From the NCBI RefSeq assembly GCF_007570825.1, contig NZ_SUNB01000002.1:620001-684000 (forward strand): a DNA stretch of 64,000 nucleotides, written 5' to 3'. The position numbers were made by a program, and so were the translations under genes. Positions 49,391 to 59,578 of this stretch are shown here, in pieces (positions within the stretch are counted from its first letter, which is position 1; the number at the start of each line of letters is the position of its first letter). A model generated the notes under the pieces. The model was not told where the DNA came from, did not search any database, and saw nothing but the letters and a program-made list of their open reading frames with translations. Source of the stretch: Pleionea sediminis (GTDB lineage Bacteria; Pseudomonadota; Gammaproteobacteria; Enterobacterales; Kangiellaceae).

Positions 49391-50500
49391 CTACCCTGCT
49401 ATTTGTTGCACCGGGATTTCTTTGCGAAGCTTTCTCTTTGTTTTATCGTTCACCTTACCCACCAACTGACCACAAGCCGCGTCGATATCATCACCACGCG
49501 TACGACGAGTGATTACTGTGAATTTGTTATCGCACAGTATTTGAGTAAAACGATCTATCGTACGTTGCGAAGACGTTTCGTATTGCGTCTGCGGAAACGG
49601 GTTGAACGGTATCAAGTTTACCTTACTTGGCACATCTTTCAATAACTTAGATAATTCACGAGCGTGCTCTGGGCTATCGTTCACATCTTTTATCATAACG
49701 TATTCGATCGTCACCTTTTCAGACGCTTTTGATCGTTCTAAATATCGCTTAACCGAGGGCATTAACACTTCAATTGGATACTTTTTATTAAGTGGAACTA
49801 ATTCATCTCTCAGGGGATTGTTGGGAGCATGCAATGACAGAGCAAGTGCAACATCAATATGATCAGCTAACTTATCGAGAGCCGGCACCACACCTGAAGT
49901 ACTTACGGTCACGCGCCGCTTTGATAAACCGTAGCCCAAATCATCCATCATAATATCCATCGCTTTAACGGATGCATCGAAATTAAGCAGCGGCTCACCC
50001 ATTCCCATCATAACAACGTTAGATACACGGCGTTCACCGGTTAATTTCTGGCTGCCCAATTTTTTAACCGCATACCAAACCTGACCAATTATCTCAGCAA
50101 CTGATAAATTACGATTAAATCCCTGTTGAGCAGTGGAACAAAAGCTGCACTCCAAAGCGCACCCTATCTGCGAAGAAACACACAGGGTTCCGCGACCTTT
50201 TTCTGGAATAAAGACAGTTTCTATGGCTTGACCGCCATTCAGACTAAGAGCCCACTTAATTGTGCCATCATCTGAGATTTGCTCAGCAATAGCTTCTGGC
50301 CCTTGAACATAAGCCTCTTCTTTAAGTTTCGCGCGCAATGCTTTACTCAAGTTTGTCATTTCATCAAAATCATCCACGCCCATGTGGTGGATCCATTTCA
50401 TAACCTGAGTAGCACGGAAAGGTTTTTCGCCCATTTCGACAAAAAACTGGGTCATTCCATCGCGATTCAGGTTGAGTAAATTCACTTTTTCGTTACTCAT
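49391..50500 (-). CDS. rlmN: Dual-specificity rRNA/tRNA methyltransferase RlmN
   Basis: 369 residues from ATG 50500, with AAGGTG 6 bases upstream; the longer frame starts at a GTG at 50509. Radical SAM motif [19 protein letters not shown] (C-x3-C-x2-C), [16 protein letters not shown] and the C-terminal [16 protein letters not shown] with the conserved Cys. It methylates A2503 of 23S rRNA and A37 of some tRNAs. It follows ndk by about 145 bases that hold interlocking inverted repeats. Confidence 0.96.
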   Translation of the reverse strand: MSNEKVNLLNLNRDGMTQFFVEMGEKPFRATQVMKWIHHMGVDDFDEMTNLSKALRAKLKEEAYVQGPEAIAEQISDDGTIKWALSLNGGQAIETVFIPEKGRGTLCVSSQIGCALECSFCSTAQQGFNRNLSVAEIIGQVWYAVKKLGSQKLTGERRVSNVVMMGMGEPLLNFDASVKAMDIMMDDLGYGLSKRRVTVSTSGVVPALDKLADHIDVALALSLHAPNNPLRDELVPLNKKYPIEVLMPSVKRYLERSKASEKVTIEYVMIKDVNDSPEHARELSKLLKDVPSKVNLIPFNPFPQTQYETSSQRTIDRFTQILCDNKFTVITRRTRGDDIDAACGQLVGKVNDKTKRKLRKEIPVQQIAG

Positions 50501-50572
50501 TACAGTCACCTTTTAGCGATCTTCTGCTTGTCGCATGACTTATTAGGACAAGCTAACAAAGATAAAGTTTAG

Positions 50573-50626
50573 CAGTCGTCTGTAGAGAAAAGCCTTTTCC
50601 GAAGACGACTGAGTCGAAAAAGGCTT
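50573..50626 (-). terminator. Terminator-like structure after ndk with interlocking arms
   Basis: On the minus strand, AAGCCTTTTTCGA (50626-50614) pairs with TCGGAAAAGGCTT (50602-50590, 12 of 13), followed by UUCUCU. The loop holds CAGTCGTCT (50611-50603), which is complementary to AGACGACTG downstream (50581-50573). It lies 19 bases after the ndk stop. Confidence 0.6.
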
Positions 50627-50644
50627 GAAAATATCTCAGAGGGA

Positions 50645-51076
50645 TTAGCGAGTACGAGGGCAAATCTCGTCTGAAGAGAAGAAATACTCAATCTCACGAG
50701 CTGCTGATTCTGGAGAATCTGACCCATGAACGGCATTTTCATCAACAGTAACCGCATAATCGGCACGAAGTGTACCACGAGCAGCGTCTGCAGGGTTAGT
50801 AGCACCCATTATTTCACGATTTGCTTTGATTGCATTCTCACCTTCAAGAACCTGAACCATAACCGGACCAGAAGTCATAAACTCAACTAAAGCACCGAAA
50901 AAAGGACGCTCTTTATGCTCAGCGTAGAAACCTTCCGCTTTTTCTTTTGATAAATGCATCATTTTTGAAGCAATAATTTTTAATCCTGCACGTTCAAAAC
51001 GGCTATAAATTTCACCAATTACATTTTTAGCAACGGCATCAGGCTTAACAATAGAAAACGTACGTTCAACGGCCAT
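50645..51076 (-). CDS. ndk: Nucleoside diphosphate kinase
   Basis: 143 residues, standard length. Opening [20 protein letters not shown], the substrate loop [18 protein letters not shown] and the catalytic His motif [10 protein letters not shown] are intact. It exchanges gamma-phosphates among nucleoside triphosphates. It precedes rlmN as in many gammaproteobacteria, but a terminator-like structure lies between. Confidence 0.97.
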   Translation of the reverse strand: MAVERTFSIVKPDAVAKNVIGEIYSRFERAGLKIIASKMMHLSKEKAEGFYAEHKERPFFGALVEFMTSGPVMVQVLEGENAIKANREIMGATNPADAARGTLRADYAVTVDENAVHGSDSPESAAREIEYFFSSDEICPRTR

Positions 51077-51221
51077 TTAATTCTCCAAATGGTATTTATT
51101 TCAATGAGTTATTAGTTTTTACTAGAGTAATTTCTAAGCTTTATCAGGCTTTAAAACCGCTCTACAAATTCGGCGGCACATTATACATGGGGTTGCCTAA
51201 AAAACCTACTTCTGACCAAGC

Positions 51222-51899
51222 TTACACGCAATATATTGTTGGGTCTGAAATTCCGGCCTCTGCAAAAGCCTTACTGCGAATTTTGCAGCTATCGCACAAA
51301 CCACATGCGGCACCATCGCTATTTGCCTGATAACAAGATACGGTTTTTGAATAATCCACACCCAACTGATGACCCCAGCGGATAATATCAACTTTCGTTT
51401 TATCAATAAGTGGCGTTTCTATTTTAGGACCATGCCCCTCAATTCCCGCTTTTGTCGCCAAGTCAGCCATCTTCTGGAATGCATTAATATATTCAGGTCG
51501 GCAATCTGGGTAGCCAGAATAGTCGACTGCATTGACGCCCGCGAATATTGCGTCAGCAGCGATTACTTCAGCCCAGGCTAACCCAATTGATAAAAAAACA
51601 GTATTACGTGCCGGTACATAAGTGACAGGAATGCCCTCAGTCCCATCGGTGGGAACATCGATAGAGTCATCGGTTAAAGCAGAACCGCCAAATCCAGCCA
51701 AATCAATTGGAATAATTCGATGCGACTTAACATTAAAATCGGTTGCCAATTTTTTTGCCGCTTCCAGTTCTGCACTGTGCTTCTGACCATAAGAAAAACT
51801 AAGCGCAAACAATTGGTAACCTTGCTCTCTGGCTACAGCCAAACAGGTAGTTGAATCTAGACCGCCGGATAACAAAACAATGGCTTTTTTCATTCTCAT
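51222..51899 (-). CDS. queC: 7-cyano-7-deazaguanine synthase QueC
   Basis: 225 residues. PP-loop [14 protein letters not shown] (about 9-22), [22 protein letters not shown] and the zinc cluster [14 protein letters not shown] with the upstream SCYQ. It makes preQ0 from CDG for queuosine tRNA modification. An in-frame ATG two codons in (51893) is an equally good start ([11 protein letters not shown]). It follows queE by 40 bases on the same strand, completing the usual pal-cpoB-queE-queC order. Confidence 0.95.
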   Translation of the reverse strand: MRMKKAIVLLSGGLDSTTCLAVAREQGYQLFALSFSYGQKHSAELEAAKKLATDFNVKSHRIIPIDLAGFGGSALTDDSIDVPTDGTEGIPVTYVPARNTVFLSIGLAWAEVIAADAIFAGVNAVDYSGYPDCRPEYINAFQKMADLATKAGIEGHGPKIETPLIDKTKVDIIRWGHQLGVDYSKTVSCYQANSDGAACGLCDSCKIRSKAFAEAGISDPTIYCV

Positions 51900-51939
51900 C
51901 GACTCGCTTAAATTAAGGCAAATAACATCAGGCTTTTAT

Positions 51940-52584
51940 TTAGTGCCCTGGCTCATCATTCCAAAGTATTTTGTGAAGCTGTAATTGAAATCTAACGGGC
52001 AAGTTGTCGGCTATAATCCAGTCTGCCAACTGAGTTGCATTTTGCTGCCCAAAGGAAGGCGAAAATAAAAGCTCAGCTTTTTCATCCAAATTTAATTCAG
52101 AAATTTTCATTCTTGCCCAGTCGTAATCTTTACGAGAGCAAATCACAAATTTAATTTCATCCGTCGTCTTAATGTGTGCAATGTTATCCCATAAATTTTT
52201 CGACATTTCGCCCGAGTCTGGGGTTTTTAAGTCTAAGACAACATTAACTCTCTCATCGACCTGACTTATATCCATTGCGCCGCTCGTTTCTATCGAAACA
52301 GAATATCCGGCGTCACACAATTGACTCAACAACAGCTCACAGTTCGTTTTTTGAGCTAAAGGCTCACCGCCCGTCACAGTAACATAGCGAGGATTGTACT
52401 TTGATACCTCCTCAAGAATACTGTCAATCGATTGATACTCTCCGCCAGTAAAGGCATATTCCGTGTCGCAATAATGGCACCGCAACGGACATCCTGTCAG
52501 ACGCACAAATACCGTTGGAAGCCCGAGTGTCCGGGTCTCCCCTTGAAGAGAATAAAATATTTCTGTTATACGAAGTCGAGCCAC
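51940..52584 (-). CDS. queE: 7-carboxy-7-deazaguanine synthase QueE
   Basis: 214 residues, radical SAM with the C-x3-C-x2-C motif in GCPLRCHYCDTEYAF, preceded by FYSLQGE and VFVRLTG; VTGGEPL follows. It converts CPH4 to CDG, the substrate of QueC. The best start is a GTG at 52584 (ARLRITEIFYSLQGE); no ribosome binding site is visible. Separated from cpoB upstream by the tol-pal terminator. Confidence 0.94.
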   Translation of the reverse strand: MARLRITEIFYSLQGETRTLGLPTVFVRLTGCPLRCHYCDTEYAFTGGEYQSIDSILEEVSKYNPRYVTVTGGEPLAQKTNCELLLSQLCDAGYSVSIETSGAMDISQVDERVNVVLDLKTPDSGEMSKNLWDNIAHIKTTDEIKFVICSRKDYDWARMKISELNLDEKAELLFSPSFGQQNATQLADWIIADNLPVRFQLQLHKILWNDEPGH

Positions 52585-52651
52585 AGTATGAATAAAGTTT
52601 AATCAAATAGGGCGCACATTCTAATGATTTGAGAGTCTGTGGTAAAGCAGT

Positions 52652-52680
52652 AAAAAAACCCGCCATTGGCGGGTTTTCTA
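52652..52680. terminator. Terminator of the tol-pal-cpoB cluster
   Basis: AAAACCCGCC at 52655-52664 and GGCGGGTTTT at 52668-52677 form a 10-bp GC-rich stem with a 3-base loop and U runs on both sides. On the minus strand it lies about 25 bases after the cpoB stop. Confidence 0.9.
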
Positions 52681-52702
52681 TAGTATCTAACGCGGTAACT
52701 GA

Positions 52703-53464
52703 TTATCGATTACTATTTTTCAGTTTCTGAAGCTCATTTTTGGCTAATTGCTGAGGAGCACCGCTGTAATTTTCAATGACTTTATTGAAAATCGCTTTCG
52801 CTTCATCAAGCTTATTCTGCAACACCAATACTTTGCCTTGCTTAACCATTGCATCAGGAGCTCGCGAAGAATTGCCATGTTTTGACGTGACAATTTTGTA
52901 CTCATTTAATGCTGCATCCAAGTTTTGTTGAATGAAATAAATCTGCCCGAGCCAATAATGAACACTGGCTTCGTACTGACTGTTCGGGTATTGAGTCAAA
53001 AAAGCTTTATATTCCGTTACTGCTTCAGCATATTTTTTTGCTCTTACTTTCGAAAAAATTTCTTGGTAAGCGCCATGCACATCATCACTTTTTATGGATG
53101 ATAGATTTGAACTACTATCTGATGATTCAGAAGAGTCACTCGAACTTGAGGAGGATACTTGCCCCATATTTTGGAGTTGAGACAGACGTCGCTCAATGTC
53201 TTTGTACAAATCTCGTTGACGATCTTGAAGCTGCTTAAGCTTATATTCATGTTCTTCAACCTGACCACGAAGATTTTGCAGCTCTTCCTGAATCGCGTTG
53301 ATTTGAAACATGACGTCAGCTTGCAATTGACCGCGAGATTCAGCCATTTGTTCCAATCGTTCTAAACGCTCTTCAACCGATTGCGAAAAACCAACCGCCG
53401 AAAACACAGACAGCACTGTAAACAGTGCTGTCTTTCTCAATAAACGAGAATAATTAGCCTTCAT
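52703..53464 (-). CDS. cpoB: Cell division coordinator CpoB (YbgF)
   Basis: 253 residues. Signal peptide (about 1-27, ending VGFSQS), coiled coil (about 30-95: ERLERLEQMAESRGQL, EEHEYKLKQLQDRQ), a Ser-rich linker (about 103-125) and a TPR domain (about 130-250: GAYQEIFSKVRAKKYAEAV, YWLGQIYFIQQNLDAALNEY). CpoB works with Tol and PBP1B during outer-membrane constriction. Its start overlaps the end of pal by 11 bases. Confidence 0.94.
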   Translation of the reverse strand: MKANYSRLLRKTALFTVLSVFSAVGFSQSVEERLERLEQMAESRGQLQADVMFQINAIQEELQNLRGQVEEHEYKLKQLQDRQRDLYKDIERRLSQLQNMGQVSSSSSSDSSESSDSSSNLSSIKSDDVHGAYQEIFSKVRAKKYAEAVTEYKAFLTQYPNSQYEASVHYWLGQIYFIQQNLDAALNEYKIVTSKHGNSSRAPDAMVKQGKVLVLQNKLDEAKAIFNKVIENYSGAPQQLAKNELQKLKNSNR

Positions 53465-53972
53465 AATCTAGAATAGCTCGACGATTTTCTTCCCAAGCTT
53501 CTTCGTTATGCGCTGGATTCGCTGGCTTCTCTTCACCGTAACTTACCGTACGGATTTGCGAAGAGTTCACACCGTAACTGATTAAGATATCTTTTACAGA
53601 GTTTCCACGACGCTCACCTAACGCTAAGTTGTACTCAGGTGTTCCGCGCTCATCACAATGACCTTCGATGGTTACTTGAACACCAGGATTACGGCTTAAG
53701 TACCAAGCATGCGCACGAAGTAAATCTTGGAATTTCGCTTTAACCGTTGAGTCATCAAAATCGAAATAAATTGTACGCACTTGACGCGCAGCTTCATTCG
53801 CTTGACGTTCTAGTTCTTCTTGACTTGGACCAGTGTCTTCTACTACTTCAGTATCATTTTGATCCACAACTGTTTCTGTTGGACCTTGATCTTCAGTGTT
53901 AGATGCACAAGCAAACATAAGCAAGGATGCTAAGAATATGGTGAGGCTTTTCCCCAAACCTTTGATTGACAT
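53454..53972 (-). CDS. pal: Peptidoglycan-associated lipoprotein Pal
   Basis: 172 residues. Lipobox LLMFACASN, an acidic Glu/Asp/Thr linker (about 25-60), then an OmpA-like domain (about 65-170) with TIYFDFDDSTVK, GHCDERGTPEYNLALGERR and SYGEEKPANPAHNEEAWEENRR, the peptidoglycan-binding signature. Outer-membrane end of the Tol-Pal system; 38 bases after tolB. Confidence 0.97.
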   Translation of the reverse strand: MSIKGLGKSLTIFLASLLMFACASNTEDQGPTETVVDQNDTEVVEDTGPSQEELERQANEAARQVRTIYFDFDDSTVKAKFQDLLRAHAWYLSRNPGVQVTIEGHCDERGTPEYNLALGERRGNSVKDILISYGVNSSQIRTVSYGEEKPANPAHNEEAWEENRRAILDYEG

Positions 53973-54010
53973 TTTTAATGCTCCTATTGTTTTTTATCTA
54001 TAAAGTTAAA

Positions 54011-55369
54011 CTATTTTACTAAAAATGGCGACCATGCGGGTGCTTTAACTTCACCACGTTTAGCGGGTAATCTTGCTTTGAATCGTCCATCAGTCGAAAC
54101 AGCCGCGAGCACTTGCCGACCATTATGAATCGTAGCATAGATTACCATGCTTCCATTCGGAGCTAAACTAGGAGATTCATCCAGCATTGTATCTGTGAGT
54201 ACCTGCATAATACCAGATTCTACATCCTGTTTTGCGATGTGGTACACACCATTGGTTCTATTTACGAGAATAATGCTTTTTCCATCCGGTGTATAGTTGG
54301 CACTTGCATTATACTCGCCTTCAAATGTTATCCGCTCTGCTCGACCACCGTGAATTGAGATACGATAAATTTGTGGGCGCCCACCTCGATCCGACGTAAA
54401 GACTAAATGTTGTCCATCGGGCGAAAAAGATGGTTCAGTATCGATCACATTAACACCTGTACGAGTCAACCTACGATATTTTCTTGTATCTAAATCTAGA
54501 ACATACAACTCGGCATTTCCATCTTTTGATAATGTTAACGCTAATTTAGAACCATCTGGTGAAAATTCAGGCGCACTATTAATGCCAGGAAATGCCGCGA
54601 TCATTTTTCGTTGTCCGGTATAAATTTGTTGCAAGTAAATCTCTGAACGACCATTTTCAAATGAAACATAGGCTAAAGATTTACCATCGGGCGACCAAGT
54701 TGGTGACATAATCGCTTCGGTACTGGAATAAATTCTAATCGGATTATATCCATCAGAATCTGCCATATAGAGTTGATAAGGTTGTGGCAAAGAACGATCG
54801 ACAGTAACGTAAGCTACTCGAGTTGCGAATGCACCTTTTTGGCCCGTTAAAGCTTCATAAATATTGTCGGCAACCTGGTGAGAGTAAAAACGAAAGTTTT
54901 TGTCGTTAGTGCTCCCAATTTTATCTAACAAAACATAATCGTTTGTTGAAACTAATTCACCATCAATTAACGTTTGTTTTGGTTTAAACACATCAATTAA
55001 TTGATAGGTAACGGTAAACTGCCCCGGTGTCTTTTGTTCAATCTTACCAACGACTACCGCTTCAATACCTTCATCTTTCCATTTATCTAAATTAACATCT
55101 TCGTAACGCGTAGGTTGTTCAGGTAAATCGCTTAACGCCATAGGATTAAATCGTCCACTGCGTCTTAAATCAGCCGCGATAATAGTCGACATATCGTGCG
55201 GTGGTTGCTCTGCCAAACCTTCATACTGAAATGGAACAACAGCGATCGGACGAGCAAAACTCATTCCCTCTGTAATAACAATATCTATTTCTGCATTAGC
55301 AAAACCACACACAATAGCCAGAAATAAGAAAACTACTTTGTTTTTAATCATACTAATTACTGCTCGCAT
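54011..55369 (-). CDS. tolB: Tol-Pal system beta-propeller protein TolB
   Basis: About 452 residues. ATG 55369 is chosen because GGGAG lies just before it; it overlaps the tolA stop by 13 bases. The alternatives are GTG 55384 and ATG 55351, which both lack ribosome binding sites. Signal peptide ending CGFANAEI, N-terminal TolB domain (about 25-165), and WD-like beta-propeller repeats with [30 protein letters not shown] and [15 protein letters not shown]. Periplasmic partner of Pal and TolA. Confidence 0.95.
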   Translation of the reverse strand: MRAVISMIKNKVVFLFLAIVCGFANAEIDIVITEGMSFARPIAVVPFQYEGLAEQPPHDMSTIIAADLRRSGRFNPMALSDLPEQPTRYEDVNLDKWKDEGIEAVVVGKIEQKTPGQFTVTYQLIDVFKPKQTLIDGELVSTNDYVLLDKIGSTNDKNFRFYSHQVADNIYEALTGQKGAFATRVAYVTVDRSLPQPYQLYMADSDGYNPIRIYSSTEAIMSPTWSPDGKSLAYVSFENGRSEIYLQQIYTGQRKMIAAFPGINSAPEFSPDGSKLALTLSKDGNAELYVLDLDTRKYRRLTRTGVNVIDTEPSFSPDGQHLVFTSDRGGRPQIYRISIHGGRAERITFEGEYNASANYTPDGKSIILVNRTNGVYHIAKQDVESGIMQVLTDTMLDESPSLAPNGSMVIYATIHNGRQVLAAVSTDGRFKARLPAKRGEVKAPAWSPFLVK

Positions 55370-56151
55370 AAATCTCCCAAGCACAAATTTATATTCCTAA
55401 TAACATCCAGTACTTCTGGATCACTAGGAACTGGCAGAGGTTCTGCCTTTTTAATAGCCAAAATAGAAGCATTACAAGTGATTCGATCTCCAGTTGTTCC
55501 GGATATGTCAATAACAAGCCCACCTGGAGAAAGCCTTAATTTAGATCGACATACGCCTGGAATTTCTGGCTTGTTAAAATATCGCTCAATTTTACTTCTT
55601 ATACGAGTTGTATAAATATCTACTTCCGACATGATTGCTTGTCTCTTTGCGGCCATTACCTGCTGTTCTTCAGCCATTTGTTCTGCCAACAATTGCTCTT
55701 CAAGCTGTCGTTGTTTTTCTAACTCTTCTTTTCGTTTTTTCTCAGCCAACTCTTTTTTCTTTCGCTCAGCTTCGCGTCGCTTTTTTTCCGCAAGTTCTTT
55801 TTCTCTTTTCTTTTTTTCTGCTAACTTACGTTTTCTTTCTTTTTCTAGAGCGATCTTCTTTTTGCGATCTTGCTCTGCCTTTATCTTTTTTTGCCGTTCT
55901 CCATCTTTAATTTTTTTAACATTGTCATTATTCTTTCGCTCTGGCTGTCTTTTTGGGCGTTGCTTACTCTTCTGCTGCTCAATTTTTTTGCGAATCGCTT
56001 CACCATCTACAGCAATCGCATTAATATTGGGAGCAACCTTCTCTTTTGAAACATCAATTCTATCAAACGAAAAGTTGAGCCATAAAATGGCTAGCGCGAT
56101 TACATGACCGACACCAGAAAATACAAGAGAGATAACGAGTCGTTTACTCAA
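55357..56151 (-). CDS. tolA: TolA envelope-spanning protein
   Basis: 264 residues, short for the family (E. coli TolA is about 420). N-terminal membrane helix (about 9-26: [17 protein letters not shown]), a Lys/Glu/Arg-rich helical domain II (about 55-170, many KKK and EKKR runs) that is much reduced, and a C-terminal domain III (about 175-264) with two Cys pairs ([21 protein letters not shown]). It transmits TolQR energy to Pal/TolB. It overlaps tolB. Confidence 0.93.
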   Translation of the reverse strand: MSKRLVISLVFSGVGHVIALAILWLNFSFDRIDVSKEKVAPNINAIAVDGEAIRKKIEQQKSKQRPKRQPERKNNDNVKKIKDGERQKKIKAEQDRKKKIALEKERKRKLAEKKKREKELAEKKRREAERKKKELAEKKRKEELEKQRQLEEQLLAEQMAEEQQVMAAKRQAIMSEVDIYTTRIRSKIERYFNKPEIPGVCRSKLRLSPGGLVIDISGTTGDRITCNASILAIKKAEPLPVPSDPEVLDVIRNINLCLGDLCEQ

Positions 56152-56164
56152 CTTACTATCCCAA

Positions 56165-56584
56165 CTATCCTGCAGGCTCAGTCATTATGCCAACATTAGC
56201 AATACCCGCTTCTTTTTGCAGCATACTCATCAAGTTTACAACCTGGCCATGAGAAACATTTTTATCCGCATTAATTAATATCATCGATTTTGGATTTTTC
56301 TCTCGATGTTCTGCAACTAATGCAACCACCTCATGAGCTTCCAAAGATTGATCAGGATTCGCTCCCACCGATAAATAAAAGTTACCGCTGGCATCAATAC
56401 TGGCAATTAATGGTAATTCTTCATCGGCAGAAATTGGGTCAGCATCGGCCTCTGGCAAATCAACATTAACCCCGGCAGTAATCAAGGGCGCTGTTATCAT
56501 AAAAATAACTAACAGTACTAACATTACATCAATGTATGGAACGACATTGATCTCTGCCATTGGTTTTCTTCGGTTAGGCTTCAT
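56165..56584 (-). CDS. tolR: TolR proton-channel subunit
   Basis: 139 residues. N-terminal [32 protein letters not shown] contains the membrane helix with the conserved Asp (YIDVML) that takes part in the proton path; the periplasmic domain follows (about 45-139). Works with TolQ, encoded 4 bases upstream, and TolA, 13 bases downstream. Confidence 0.96.
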   Translation of the reverse strand: MKPNRRKPMAEINVVPYIDVMLVLLVIFMITAPLITAGVNVDLPEADADPISADEELPLIASIDASGNFYLSVGANPDQSLEAHEVVALVAEHREKNPKSMILINADKNVSHGQVVNLMSMLQKEAGIANVGIMTEPAG

Positions 56585-56587
56585 TGA

Positions 56588-57283
56588 TTAAGCTCCGGCT
56601 ACTGCAGCACTATGAGCTTTACGATGAAGAATGCCTGAAAACTCTTCGACAAAATTATCAAACTGATTTTCCACTTTTTGAACAGAGTGATTAAATTTGT
56701 TATACGCGATGACTGCAGGAATGGCAGCGAATAGTCCCATTGCAGTTGCAATCAATGCTTCGGCAATACCAGGAGCGACCATTGCAAGCGTTGCTTGTTT
56801 CACAGAGCCAAGAGCAATGAAAGAATTCATAATTCCCCAAACCGTTCCAAGCAATCCAATATATGGCGTTGTCGATCCAACTGTCGCTAAAAATGACAAA
56901 TTCGTTTCCAATTTATCGATTTCACGCGAATGTGCGACACGCATTGCTCTGTGTGCACCTTCCATCACCGCCCCAGGACTGGTACCTTTTTGATTACGCA
57001 AACGAACAAATTCACGATATCCCGACATGAACACCAGTTCCATACCACTTGGTGGTACTCGTCTCGCGCCCAGTTCGTTATAAAGTTTGCTCAAATCAAT
57101 ACCTGACCAAAATTTGTCTTCAAACTTTTTACTCGAGACCGTCGCCAATTTTAATGTACGAAATCGATCAATAATCATTCCCCAGGAAACAAATGAAAGA
57201 ATGACCAAAGTCAACATAATCAACTGAACAATTAAACTTGCATTTACAAACAGATCAAAAACAGATAACTGATTATGCGTCAC
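56588..57283 (-). CDS. tolQ: TolQ proton-channel subunit
   Basis: 231 residues with three membrane helices (about 15-37, 135-160, 170-195), the last two containing TVGSTTPYIGLLGTVWGIMNSF and IAEALIATAMGLFAAIPAVIAYN, the ExbB/TolQ signature. Start is GTG 57283 with GAGGAA 7 bases upstream; it overlaps the end of ybgC by 11 bases. Stator of the proton-driven Tol motor. Confidence 0.96.
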   Translation of the reverse strand: MTHNQLSVFDLFVNASLIVQLIMLTLVILSFVSWGMIIDRFRTLKLATVSSKKFEDKFWSGIDLSKLYNELGARRVPPSGMELVFMSGYREFVRLRNQKGTSPGAVMEGAHRAMRVAHSREIDKLETNLSFLATVGSTTPYIGLLGTVWGIMNSFIALGSVKQATLAMVAPGIAEALIATAMGLFAAIPAVIAYNKFNHSVQKVENQFDNFVEEFSGILHRKAHSAAVAGA

Positions 57284-57680
57284 GTTTCAATTCCTCAAGT
57301 AATGACGATGGGATCGCTCGCGGTCGCATCGTACTCATAGTCACACAAACCACTTTTATAACGCCTTCGCACAAAACGGTTTGATGAGCATCTTGTCGAC
57401 AAATTTTTTGGTGAAAAATAACACTGGCACCTTTCGATTCGGTAACAGTTGAAATGACATCCAGCGCATCATTAAAGCGTGCCGGTTTGTAATAATCAAC
57501 TTCAGCTTTTCTGACCGCAAACGCGATATCCTGTTCTATTAAAACATCTTGATCAGCACCAAACGAACGAAGCCATTCGGTCCTGCCACGCTCCATAAAT
57601 TTTAAATAGTTTGCGTAGTAAACAACACCTGCAACATCGGTGTCTTCATAGTAGACTCTGACCGGAAAAATAAATTCCAT
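57273..57680 (-). CDS. ybgC: Acyl-CoA thioesterase YbgC
   Basis: 135 residues, hotdog-fold thioesterase. The 4-hydroxybenzoyl-CoA thioesterase-type motif VYYEDTDVAGVVYYANYLKFMERGRTEWLR contains the catalytic Asp. First gene of the ybgC-tolQRAB-pal-cpoB operon. The 232 bases upstream (57681-57912) hold the operon promoter, but no element is clear. Confidence 0.95.
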   Translation of the reverse strand: MEFIFPVRVYYEDTDVAGVVYYANYLKFMERGRTEWLRSFGADQDVLIEQDIAFAVRKAEVDYYKPARFNDALDVISTVTESKGASVIFHQKICRQDAHQTVLCEGVIKVVCVTMSTMRPRAIPSSLLEELKRDA

Positions 57681-57912
57681 TAAAATACCACGGTTATTCT
57701 AGTTTGAATTCATTGCGTCGAATGACATCAAGCCACCTAGGACGCACTTTTAACTCGCCCAACTATAACCAATTTCCACAACGCAATGAAACCACAAAAT
57801 CGTTTATAAATGTGTGAATCGCTTCAAAAGCAAACCAAATTCATCTCATTCACATTAAGTTTATTAAATCAAATTACTTAAGTGGAATTGTCATGAACCT
57901 GTCATAGTTACA

Positions 57913-58938
57913 TCATTCGCCCAATAAGTCAGACTGATTGGGCACAATGTCGAAATGTTGATATGCTCGCGCAGTTGCGATTCGTCCTCTTGGCGTGCGC
58001 TGAATATAGCCTTGCTGGATAAGATAGGGTTCAATCACATCGCCAATGGTATCTCGTTCTTCTCCAATCGCAGCAGCAAGAGAATCCAGTCCCACAGGTC
58101 CACCTGAAAACTTATCAATAATAGCCAGCAACAATTTACGGTCCATGGTATCAAAGCCCTGCTGATCCACTTCAAGCATATCCAAAGCTCTAGCAGCACA
58201 ATCGTTTGAAATAACACCATCGGCTTTGACTTCGGCATAATCACGAACTCGGCGCAATAATCGATTGGCGATACGCGGCGTTCCTCGCGAGCGACGTGCG
58301 ACTTCTTTAGCACCTTGCTGCTCTGCCTTAAGCCCTAAAATTGAAGCACTTCGCATAACAATATTGGTCAAATCATCAACATTGTAAAACTCCAATCGCT
58401 GCACAATACCGAAACGATCACGAAGCGGGGAGGTTAATAACCCAGCCCGCGTTGTTGCTCCAACCAAAGTAAACGGGGGAAGATCAAGCTTTATGGACCG
58501 CGCTGCAGGTCCCTCACCGATCATGATGTCAATTTGATAATCTTCCATTGCTGGATATAAAATTTCTTCAACCATTGGACTTAAACGATGTATTTCATCA
58601 ATAAACAACACATCGTTTTCTTCAAGATTAGTTAACAGCGCAGCAAGATCTCCCGCTTTTTCAAGTACCGGCCCAGATGTGTATTTAATCGCCACGCCCA
58701 TTTCATTGGCAATAATATTAGCTAAAGTTGTCTTCCCCAATCCGGGAGGACCAAATATAAGCACGTGATCCAAAGCATCATTACGAGCCTTCGATGCCTG
58801 CAAAAATATTTCCATCTGTTCTTTAACTTGCGGCTGCCCGACATAATCAGCTAATTTGGTCGGACGAATTGCCCGATCAAATCGATCTTCTTCTTGAGTC
58901 TGTGTACCACCAGCGATAATTCGATCTTCTTCGATCAT
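57913..58938 (-). CDS. ruvB: Holliday junction branch migration ATPase RuvB
   Basis: 341 residues, full length. Walker [15 protein letters not shown] (about residues 62-75), Walker [10 protein letters not shown], sensor [11 protein letters not shown], arginine finger region [14 protein letters not shown], and the winged-helix C-terminal domain with [16 protein letters not shown]. It drives branch migration with RuvA and hands over to RuvC. It is 28 bases after ruvA. Confidence 0.97.
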   Translation of the reverse strand: MIEEDRIIAGGTQTQEEDRFDRAIRPTKLADYVGQPQVKEQMEIFLQASKARNDALDHVLIFGPPGLGKTTLANIIANEMGVAIKYTSGPVLEKAGDLAALLTNLEENDVLFIDEIHRLSPMVEEILYPAMEDYQIDIMIGEGPAARSIKLDLPPFTLVGATTRAGLLTSPLRDRFGIVQRLEFYNVDDLTNIVMRSASILGLKAEQQGAKEVARRSRGTPRIANRLLRRVRDYAEVKADGVISNDCAARALDMLEVDQQGFDTMDRKLLLAIIDKFSGGPVGLDSLAAAIGEERDTIGDVIEPYLIQQGYIQRTPRGRIATARAYQHFDIVPNQSDLLGE

Positions 58939-58966
58939 GCCTAATCCTAACTATTGTTGGCGTTAT

Positions 58967-59578
58967 TTATTTGCCCATATTTTTTAGTGCTAAACGAATA
59001 AGCTCAGCACTCGAATCAACATCTTCTTTAATTCGCCCTATCGCTTTCGCTGCATCTTGAGGTTTGTATCCCAGTGCGATTAATGCACTCTCAGCTTCAC
59101 GGTGAATATCTTTCTTTGAAGTCTGATTGGAAATCATATTCGGAGCTTCAATATTATTAACCGTCGCACTGCCCCAATCTTTTAACCGATCACGCATTTC
59201 AATGATAAGGCGTTCTGCTGTTTTCTTGCCTACTCCCGGTAGCTTAACCAAAACAGTCGCTTCACCATCGTGCACACAACGGACAAACTCATCGGCGGTC
59301 ATTCCCGAGAGAATGGCTATAGCTAACTTAGGTCCAACTCCATTCACTTTAATCAGTTCACGGAACAATTGACGATCCGTTTTTGTTCCAAATGCAAATA
59401 AATTATGCGCATTTTCACTCACGGATAGATGAGTAAATAAAGTCACTTCCTGGCCATTATCCGGTAAGCTGAATACCGTTGTCATTGGTGCTTGAACTTC
59501 ATACCCCACACCATTTACATCAATTAATAATTCGGGTGGAGACTTTTCTACCAAGATACCTTTTAATCGTCCAATCAA
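58967..59578 (-). CDS. ruvA: Holliday junction DNA-binding protein RuvA
   Basis: 203 residues. Start is a TTG at 59578 ([28 protein letters not shown], the family opening); its bases overlap the ruvC stop by 4. Domain I OB fold (1-62), helix-hairpin-helix pair [15 protein letters not shown] and [16 protein letters not shown] (about 70-130), and the C-terminal domain III (about 155-203) that binds RuvB. Confidence 0.96.
   Translation of the reverse strand: MIGRLKGILVEKSPPELLIDVNGVGYEVQAPMTTVFSLPDNGQEVTLFTHLSVSENAHNLFAFGTKTDRQLFRELIKVNGVGPKLAIAILSGMTADEFVRCVHDGEATVLVKLPGVGKKTAERLIIEMRDRLKDWGSATVNNIEAPNMISNQTSKKDIHREAESALIALGYKPQDAAKAIGRIKEDVDSSAELIRLALKNMGK

Noticed and set aside
50569-50805. 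Minus-strand frame overlapping the ndk 3' end and the following hairpins
   Set aside because: It is an out-of-frame reading of ndk continued through the structured intergenic region.
55631-56107. Long plus-strand frames rich in Ser/Phe/Cys opposite tolA
   Set aside because: They are the antisense of the Lys/Glu-rich tolA repeats, which produce open frames by composition.
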